Both the position numbers and the translations under genes were made by a program. From positions 248,001 to 312,000 of the forward strand of contig NZ_LR732469.1 in assembly GCF_902506425.1 (NCBI RefSeq): a stretch of 64,000 nucleotides of DNA. The letters run 5' to 3'. The stretch's first letter is position 1. Each line of letters opens with the position of its first letter. The notes under the pieces were generated by a model. It was not told the origin of the DNA, did no database searches, and saw nothing but the letters and a program-made list of their open reading frames with translations. Of this stretch, positions 63,861-64,000 are shown one piece after another. This DNA comes from Novosphingobium sp. 9U. Its GTDB lineage: Bacteria > Pseudomonadota > Alphaproteobacteria > Sphingomonadales > Sphingomonadaceae.

Positions 63861-64000
63861 GTGGATAAAAGCACGGGAAGAGCCGCGGTGCAGGGACAGA
63901 ATTCATTTACGGCTGACCTGAGAGTCACCTCCACCCGCCGCGTCGCAATCATGGGCATCCAGGCCCTGAGTTGTGTCTCCATCGCAGTGGCTGTCTTTGG
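63861..64000 (+). CDS. 5' end of a gene cut by the window edge
   Basis: An open frame from GTG 63861 (or GTG 63888) runs off the window: about 20-30 polar residues (QNSFTADLRVTSTRRVAI) followed by a start of a hydrophobic segment MGIQALSCVSIAVAVF. It looks like the N-terminus of a membrane-anchored protein. Too short to assign. Confidence 0.4.
   Translation, partial: MDKSTGRAAVQGQNSFTADLRVTSTRRVAIMGIQALSCVSIAVAVF

Overview
The window is high-GC DNA of an alphaproteobacterium, most likely a sphingomonad (Novosphingobium/Sphingomonas/Sphingobium group). The clues are a GcrA-type cell-cycle regulator, HspQ, TonB-dependent receptors of the Xanthomonas/Caulobacter type, a fused EIIA-HPr-EI PTS protein with SIS-type NagB and a Q-x-N NagA, many overlapping ATGA/GTGA gene junctions, and frequent GTG or TTG starts. 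It looks chromosomal. There is no rRNA, prophage or CRISPR array, one complete tRNA, and one broken IS110-type transposase.

Layout. 1-10.4 kb: an N-acetylglucosamine/chitin-oligomer locus. TonB receptor, GH20 hexosaminidase and fused PTS phosphotransferase run left. GntR/UTRA regulator, NagB-II and NagA run right. Repeated TGGTCT half-sites lie between the two arms, and a 13-bp perfect hairpin separates receptor from hexosaminidase. 10.7-17.3 kb: an RND tripartite efflux pump with a divergent TetR regulator and a palindromic operator. 17.6-19.3 kb: a fatty-acid-hydroxylase-superfamily membrane enzyme plus a membrane protein of unknown function. 19.7-21.4 kb: 6-phosphogluconolactonase and a diguanylate cyclase. 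21.5-26.2 kb: five tightly coupled catabolic genes (ALDH, double carboxymuconolactone-decarboxylase-like protein, SDR, beta-hydroxyacid dehydrogenase, SDR), substrate unknown, divergent from a FadR-type GntR regulator. 27.1-29.6 kb: lactonase, 2-keto-3-deoxygalactonate kinase and KDPGal aldolase. 30.5-34.8 kb: an EmrAB-type pump with its own outer-membrane factor, then the IS110 remnant. 35.5-37 kb: a TetR/GST pair with twin palindromes around a consensus promoter.

37-45.5 kb: a TctDE-like two-component system divergent from a six-gene coupled operon (orphan periplasmic solute-binding protein, porin, CitMHS citrate transporter, TerC, AbrB-type permease, alpha/beta hydrolase), probably for citrate or metal-citrate. 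45.5-46.6 kb holds no gene I can support. 46.6-54.5 kb: a lipase-like RTX protein, then a leftward operon of exported GH1 beta-glucosidase, ROK sugar kinase, mannitol-dehydrogenase-family enzyme and serine hydrolase. Divergent from it is a TonB receptor cut off after its plug start and joined to a frameshifted lactate-dehydrogenase (lldD) remnant. 55-64 kb: Cys-rich copper-storage-like protein, a 46-aa membrane protein, a candidate small RNA with intrinsic terminator, tRNA-Ser(CGA), hspQ, an SnoaL-like protein, an ABC-2 permease, gcrA, an MFS exporter, a cyclophilin, an M23 peptidase, a second diguanylate cyclase and a truncated gene at the edge.

Most notable: the ROK kinase ORF has no ATG, GTG or TTG upstream of its nucleotide-binding motif but has AUA/AUC exactly spaced behind a strong Shine-Dalgarno and lies in frame with the preceding stop; the TonB-receptor/lldD deletion scar; the 20-bp ACGCGT-centred palindrome; two small membrane proteins that were easy to miss; and a candidate small RNA.
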